Assembly: GCA_964557155.1 (NCBI GenBank)
Contig: CAZKZC010000017.1
Location: 1 to 9,652 of the forward strand
Direction of reading: 5' to 3'
Source: JAHJSY01 sp964557155
GTDB lineage: Bacteria > Patescibacteriota > Minisyncoccia > Minisyncoccales > GWA2-38-27
DNA: 9,652 nucleotides
A program made the position numbers and the translations under genes. Below, piece after piece: positions 6,236 to 9,652 of the stretch. The stretch's first letter is position 1. The number at the start of each line of letters is the position of its first letter. The notes under the pieces were generated by a model. It was not told the DNA's origin. It did not search any database and saw only the letters and a program-made list of their open reading frames with translations.

Positions 6236-6370
6236 TCAGTAATTATCTTCTATGTCCTTCTCATCCTCTTCTTGTATAATACCTAACCATTCCAAAAATA
6301 CCATAACCATAAAAGCAAGAAAAACAAATGGATATATCAAATTCTGCCTTCTTCTCGAAAAAGTTTTCAT
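6236..6370 (-). CDS. 44-residue single-span membrane protein
   Basis: A short ORF encodes MKTFSRRRQNLIYPF followed by a membrane span VFLAFMVMVFLEWLGII (about 13-32) and an acidic tail QEEDEKDIEDNY. Three arginines before the span and acids after it predict an N-in, C-out topology. The gene has a complete expression unit: an extended -10 promoter overlapping the secA end, Shine-Dalgarno GAAAGGA (6377-6383) 6 nt before the ATG, and a terminator 12 nt after the TGA. This is unusually strong support for such a small ORF. I do not recognise a family. Its position between secA and secDF suggests, but does not prove, a Sec-related or membrane-protein role. It is not a convincing YajC, which is longer with a large cytoplasmic tail. 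Confidence 0.75.
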   Translation of the reverse strand: MKTFSRRRQNLIYPFVFLAFMVMVFLEWLGIIQEEDEKDIEDNY

Positions 6371-6419
6371 TATCTATCCTTTCAAAAATTTTAATGTACT
6401 ATTCACAATAATAAACATT

Positions 6420-6448
6420 ATTATATCACAAATTATTTAAACATGCAA
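6420..6448 (-). promoter_or_regulatory. Promoter of the 44-aa membrane protein gene
   Basis: On the minus strand -35 TTGCAT (6443-6448), a 17-nt spacer and a perfect extended -10 TGA-TATAAT (6420-6428) lie across the last codons of secA. A start near 6413 gives a leader of about 43 nt carrying the GAAAGGA ribosome binding site. An AATAAT/ATTATT inverted repeat overlaps the start region. Confidence 0.7.
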
Positions 6449-8817
6449 CACTTTTTGTATTTTTTGCCAGATCCGCAAGGACATGGATCGTTTCGTCCAA
6501 CTTTATCTTTTGGAATTTGCCCGAGGACGGGCCTCGGGCTATTATTAACAGTTATATCAGCTTTCATGATGGCTTTGGCTATTACGGCATCAATTGTATC
6601 AAGTAAGTGTCTGAACATTCCATGCCCCTCTCTCTTGTATTCAATTAAAGGATCTTGTTGACCATAAGCTCTCAAACTAACAGAATCTCTCAAATGGCTC
6701 ATATTCTCTAAGTGCTCTATCCAATAAGTATCCAAAACCTTAAGAGGAATAAATCTCTCAATTTGTTTGGCTTTGTCCTCCCCTATTTCTTGTTTTCTTT
6801 TTTCATAATCCTCTTTTGAAAATCCAGCTTTTTCTAATATCTCTAAAATCTGGGGATTTCCCATCATTTCCCTTCTCTTTTTATAGAAAACTTCTCTATG
6901 TTTATTCATAACATCATCGTATTCTAAGATATGCTCTCTAGCATCAAAATTCATTCCTTCTACTTTGGCTTGAGATGATTCAATAGCTCTTGAAACTAAG
7001 CCAGCTTCTATTGGTTGATCTTCGGGAATCTTCATGGTATCCATTAATCCCTTAATTTTATCTCCACCGAAAATACGCATTAAATCATCTTCTAAAGAAA
7101 CAAAGAACTGAGAAGACCCTGGATCTCCCTGACGGCCAGCCCTTCCTCTTAGCTGATTATCAATTCTTCTAGCTTCATGTCTTTCAGTTCCAATAACATG
7201 AAGTCCGCCCGATTCAATAACCTTTTTTTGTTCTTCTTCGTTAACAGGATTACCACCTAAAATAATATCAACTCCCCTTCCAGCCATATTGGTAGCTATA
7301 GTAACTCCTCCTAGCTTTCCGGCTTGAGCAATAATCTCTCCTTCTCTTTCGTGTTGTTTAGCATTTAAAATATTATGAGGAATACCTTCTTTTTCTAAAA
7401 GCTTTCCCAAATATTCGTTCTTTTCAATAGAAACTGTCCCCACTAATACTGGTTGGCCTTTTTTATGTCTCTCTTTAATTTCTTCGGCAACTGCCTTAAA
7501 CTTACCATCCAAGGATTTATAAATCCTATCCTTCATCTCTTTTCTTATTAATGGCTTATTGGTTGGAACAACGATAACATCTAATTGATAAACTTTATCA
7601 AATTCTTCGGCAGATGTTACGGCTGTTCCCGTCATTCCAGACAATTTATCATATAATCTAAAATAATTCTGATAAGTAACTGTTGCTAAAGTTCTTGATT
7701 CTTTTTGAACTTCAACTTCTTCCTTGGCTTCAACTGCCTGATGAATTCCTGAAGACCATCTTCTTCCGGGCATTAGACGACCAGTAAATTCATCAACAAT
7801 AATAACTTGGTTTTCTTTAACAATATAGTTTTTATCTTTTTCAAAAAATATCTTCGCTTTCAAAGCCGACTCTAATTGATGAGTAACGGCAATATCATTT
7901 TCTTGCCAAGGATCATTTTTTAAATAGCCAACGATTCTATTTTGACCCTCTTCAGTAAAAGTTGCCGATTTCGTTTTTTCATCAATTTCATAATCCTTAC
8001 CTTTTTCTAATTTGGCAATTAATTTAGCAAACAAATAATACTTTTCAGTTGATTCTTCTCCCGGAGAAGAAATAATTAATGGAGTTCTTGATTCATCAAT
8101 CAAAATAGAATCCACTTCATCAATAACAGCATAATTCTGTCCTTTTTGAACCTGATCATTCACGCTCAAAACCATATTATCTCTTAAATAATCAAAGCCA
8201 AATTCATTATTGGTTCCATAAGTGATATCAGCACCATAGGCCTCTTTACGAGAAATGGGCCTTAAGTATTTTTTCATAACTTTAAAACCACCAAACAAGT
8301 CCCTCTCTTTGTCTTCCTCGTGATATTCCGAGTCATAAAGAAAGGCTTGTTCGTGAATAATACAACCTATAGATAATCCCAAGAGATCATATATTTGTCC
8401 CATCCAAACAGCATCTCTTTCAGAAAGATAATCATTAACGGTAATCACATGAACTCCCTTGCCAGTTAAGGCATTAAGATAAACAGCCAAAGTGGAAGAT
8501 AATGTCTTACCCTCCCCTGTTTTCATTTCAGCAATTTTTCCTTGATGTAAAATAATTCCACTAATTAGCTGAACATCGTAATGAACTTGGCTAAGAGTTC
8601 TTTTTGAAGCTTCTCTAACTAAAGCAAAAGCCGACGGAAGAATATCTTCCAAAGCTTCACCTTCTTTAATTCTTTTTTTAAACTCTTCTGTTTTAACTTT
8701 CAAATCACCATCTGAAAGATCAGTAAAGTTAAAAGAATTAACTTTTTCAATTGTTGCATTAAGACCTTTAAGATACTTCTCATTTGCATTTCCAAAAATC
8801 TTATTTAAAATAGACAT
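6433..8817 (-). CDS. secA: Preprotein translocase ATPase SecA
   Basis: SecA is the ATP-driven motor that pushes preproteins through SecYEG. From ATG 8817 it has 794 residues: Walker A MKTGEGKT (98-105), Walker B region VIDEVDSILIDE (231-242), SGMTGTA (393-399), ATNMAGRGVDI (508-518) and GTERHEARRIDNQLRGRAGRQGDPG (543-567, both halves), and a C-terminal SEC-C zinc motif C-X-C-X8-C-C (CPCGSGKKYKKCC, 779-791). About 30 extra residues lie after GLSIG (147-151), before RKEAYGADITYGTNNEF. Between DVMNKHREV and VLDTYW there are only about 60 residues where B. subtilis has about 120, so the helical wing region is mostly lost. A palindrome encodes SPRPVLG in the linker before the zinc motif. ATG 8835 and TTG 8844 are in-frame alternatives; 8817 matches the usual N-terminus (MSILNKIFG). 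Confidence 0.97.
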   Translation of the reverse strand: MSILNKIFGNANEKYLKGLNATIEKVNSFNFTDLSDGDLKVKTEEFKKRIKEGEALEDILPSAFALVREASKRTLSQVHYDVQLISGIILHQGKIAEMKTGEGKTLSSTLAVYLNALTGKGVHVITVNDYLSERDAVWMGQIYDLLGLSIGCIIHEQAFLYDSEYHEEDKERDLFGGFKVMKKYLRPISRKEAYGADITYGTNNEFGFDYLRDNMVLSVNDQVQKGQNYAVIDEVDSILIDESRTPLIISSPGEESTEKYYLFAKLIAKLEKGKDYEIDEKTKSATFTEEGQNRIVGYLKNDPWQENDIAVTHQLESALKAKIFFEKDKNYIVKENQVIIVDEFTGRLMPGRRWSSGIHQAVEAKEEVEVQKESRTLATVTYQNYFRLYDKLSGMTGTAVTSAEEFDKVYQLDVIVVPTNKPLIRKEMKDRIYKSLDGKFKAVAEEIKERHKKGQPVLVGTVSIEKNEYLGKLLEKEGIPHNILNAKQHEREGEIIAQAGKLGGVTIATNMAGRGVDIILGGNPVNEEEQKKVIESGGLHVIGTERHEARRIDNQLRGRAGRQGDPGSSQFFVSLEDDLMRIFGGDKIKGLMDTMKIPEDQPIEAGLVSRAIESSQAKVEGMNFDAREHILEYDDVMNKHREVFYKKRREMMGNPQILEILEKAGFSKEDYEKRKQEIGEDKAKQIERFIPLKVLDTYWIEHLENMSHLRDSVSLRAYGQQDPLIEYKREGHGMFRHLLDTIDAVIAKAIMKADITVNNSPRPVLGQIPKDKVGRNDPCPCGSGKKYKKCCMFK
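6519..6539. repeat. GC-rich palindrome inside the secA 3' end
   Basis: GCCCGAGG (6519-6526) and CCTCGGGC (6532-6539) are perfect 8-nt inverted arms around ACGGG. The element is in frame and encodes about SPRPVLG on the minus strand, in the flexible linker between the SecA core and its zinc motif. It is a GC island in an AT-rich gene, comparable in size and style to the gatA palindromes but with a different sequence and only one copy. Confidence 0.8.
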
Positions 8818-8848
8818 AATCATATCATACAACATTTTCCCCAAAAAG

Positions 8849-8876
8849 AAAAGCGGTCTCTTCTGAGACCGCTTTT
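8849..8876 (-). terminator. Strong hairpin between the 203-aa gene and secA
   Basis: Perfect 12-nt arms AAAAGCGGTCTC (8849-8860) and GAGACCGCTTTT (8865-8876) enclose TTCT. On the minus strand the stem is followed by TTTTCTTTTT, a terminator-like U tract. It begins 11 nt after the stop of the upstream gene and ends only 13-31 nt before the possible secA starts. It could be a simple terminator, a partial terminator, or a leader element of secA; no strong secA promoter fits downstream of it. Confidence 0.75.
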
Positions 8877-8887
8877 ATACATTGGTA

Positions 8888-9499
8888 TTAGTAAACACCA
8901 CATAACGAGACAAACGTTATTAAGATAGTCGCTATTGTGCTTGCAAGAAAGATCGTGAGAAAGACAACATGCCAGTCCCTAAGTGCAGAAACAACAAACA
9001 AGATAAAGAAAAATATGATTAAACCAATCGAGAACCCTAAATCTTTCTTGTTGAAGCGATTTCCTATTTTGAAATCTTGACCAGTCAATTGAGCAAATAA
9101 TTTCCTCACATTGCCGTCCCTATCACCTTCTCGGATAATATGGCCGAAATACTCGAAAATTATTTTCTCCTTAGTTTCAATTTTTTCCTTCAGTTCGGGT
9201 CTAATAATTAAATTATAGGTTTCCAAATGCTCAGCAGCCTCTTTCTTTAATTCAACAAGAGGAGCAACTTTCTTCCTCAAATCAACCATCTCCTCGCCAG
9301 TAATTACTCTGTCTGAGCCAAATTCCTCGATAGAAATATAAATCTCATCATCTACCTTTTTGAGCTCTTGCTCATAATAAGCCAGAGCGTCCTGACCTGC
9401 TTTTGCCAGCATTTCTTCATTTTCCCCTCCTGTTGTTTTTTCGGCTTGCCCAACACAAACCACCAAACCAATGATTGTCATCACAATAAGTGTTTTCAT
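8888..9499 (-). CDS. Exported coiled-coil protein with two C-terminal membrane spans
   Basis: I do not recognise this 203-residue protein. The N-terminus, MKTLIVMTIIGLVVCVGQAEK, looks like a signal peptide with a plausible cut after GQA (residue 19); the Cys15 context is not a proper lipobox. Residues about 25-135 are highly charged and helix-rich (repeated E/K/L), likely an extracytoplasmic coiled coil. Two hydrophobic spans follow (about 154-172 and 177-198) with a short loop, RDWH. No catalytic motif is visible. Expression signals are the best in the window: near-consensus promoter, about 58-nt leader, Shine-Dalgarno AAAGGAAGG (9507-9515) 7 nt before the ATG. It is likely transcribed alone, since a hairpin follows the stop. 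Its relation to secA is positional only. Confidence 0.8.
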   Translation of the reverse strand: MKTLIVMTIIGLVVCVGQAEKTTGGENEEMLAKAGQDALAYYEQELKKVDDEIYISIEEFGSDRVITGEEMVDLRKKVAPLVELKKEAAEHLETYNLIIRPELKEKIETKEKIIFEYFGHIIREGDRDGNVRKLFAQLTGQDFKIGNRFNKKDLGFSIGLIIFFFILFVVSALRDWHVVFLTIFLASTIATILITFVSLCGVY

Positions 9500-9506
9500 T
9501 TTGATA

Positions 9507-9515
9507 CCTTCCTTT
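9507..9515 (-). promoter_or_regulatory. Strong Shine-Dalgarno of the 203-aa gene
   Basis: AAAGGAAGG on the minus strand lies 7 nt before ATG 9499. It fixes the start codon and contrasts with mreB, secD, gatA and the HEPN-like gene, which have no recognisable ribosome binding site. Confidence 0.85.
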
Positions 9516-9534
9516 CTCTTTACAAATTTTAAAC

Positions 9535-9553
9535 AAAGTAAATAATTTACTTT
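9535..9553. repeat. Inverted repeat in the 5' leader of the 203-aa gene
   Basis: AAAGTAAA (9535-9542) and TTTACTTT (9546-9553) are perfect 8-nt arms around TAA. The element begins about 5 nt downstream of the predicted transcription start, so it could be a weak leader stem-loop or a protein-binding site. Confidence 0.5.
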
Positions 9554-9564
9554 TTACTGCTTCT

Positions 9565-9593
9565 ATTATATACCCATTATTTAGATATGTCAA
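9565..9593 (-). promoter_or_regulatory. Perfect-consensus sigma70 promoter
   Basis: On the minus strand TTGACA (9588-9593) and TATAAT (9565-9570) are separated by exactly 17 nt: both hexamers match the bacterial housekeeping consensus. The predicted start is near 9558, about 58 nt before ATG 9499. Confidence 0.92.
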
Positions 9594-9605
9594 GCGATAC
9601 TTGAC
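9589..9605. promoter_or_regulatory. Operator-like inverted repeat overlapping the -35 box
   Basis: GTCAAG-CGATA-CTTGAC is a perfect 6-bp inverted repeat with a 5-nt centre; its left arm is part of the -35 box. A dimeric repressor bound here would block the promoter. The regulator is unknown. Beyond it, 9606-9652 shows nothing I can assign. Confidence 0.45.
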
Positions 9606-9652
9606 TAACGCACATTTCGGACAAAAGAAAAGAGTAGTAAAATAGTTTAAAG

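Noticed and set aside
6236..6370. Identification of the 44-aa protein as YajC or SecG/SecE
   Set aside because: It is too short, its topology and tail do not match YajC, and no SecE or SecG motif is visible.
903..6661. Plus-strand ORFs (for example 903-1217, 1723-1923, 2929-3120, 3186-3377, 4811-5209, 6252-6440, 6443-6661)
   Set aside because: All lie opposite well-supported minus-strand genes, have low-complexity or unfamiliar products and no start signals; they are antisense shadows.
8888..9499. Lipoprotein call for the 203-aa protein because of Cys15
   Set aside because: The residues before the cysteine (LVV) do not fit a lipobox, which needs a small residue at -1.
9600..9652. Divergent plus-strand promoter starting with TTGACT at 9601
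   Set aside because: The sequence 17 nt downstream is AAAAGA, a poor -10; TTGACT is explained by the inverted repeat.

Overview
The window looks like part of a compact, AT-rich bacterial chromosome, most likely from a Patescibacteria (CPR) lineage such as the Parcubacteria. This is an inference from combined traits: very tight gene packing, a GatCAB-type amidotransferase, shortened core proteins, mostly absent Shine-Dalgarno sequences, a tRNA without encoded CCA, and a small group I intron inside a tRNA gene. TGA serves as a normal stop here (gatC and the 44-aa ORF end in it), so no recoding is evident. Every supported gene lies on the minus strand, so transcription runs from right to left.

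Right end to 8.85 kb: a near-consensus sigma70 promoter (9565-9593) with an operator-like inverted repeat drives an unrecognised exported/membrane protein (8888-9499) with a strong ribosome binding site. A strong hairpin follows at 8849-8876. 8.8-6.2 kb: secA, the ATPase motor of the Sec translocon. It is short because much of the helical wing region appears missing, it has an extra segment after the N-terminal motor motifs, and it carries a C-terminal SEC-C zinc motif. Behind secA, a 44-residue single-span membrane protein (6236-6370) has its own promoter, Shine-Dalgarno and terminator. 6.16-3.85 kb: overlapping secD and secF, the proton-driven accessory subunits of the same translocon.

3.79-0.39 kb: mreB (cell-shape actin), gatC, gatA and a membrane-anchored protein with a HEPN-like RNNIVH motif form an apparent operon. 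Gaps are 1 nt between mreB and gatC, 96 nt of repeat-rich spacer between gatC and gatA, and 2 nt between gatA and the last gene. The operon ends at a 29-bp-stem hairpin. 0.3 kb to the left end: a tRNA with anticodon CAU, probably the initiator tRNA-fMet, is interrupted directly after the anticodon by a 200-nt group I intron.

Themes: protein export (secA, secD, secF, small membrane protein), cell shape (mreB) and translation (gatCA, initiator tRNA). The least expected items are the intron-bearing, structurally odd initiator tRNA; paired 19-nt palindromes with the same 25-nt period at two unrelated loci, one of them inside the gatA reading frame; the uncatalogued 44-aa membrane protein; and lineage-specific remodelling of SecA and SecF.
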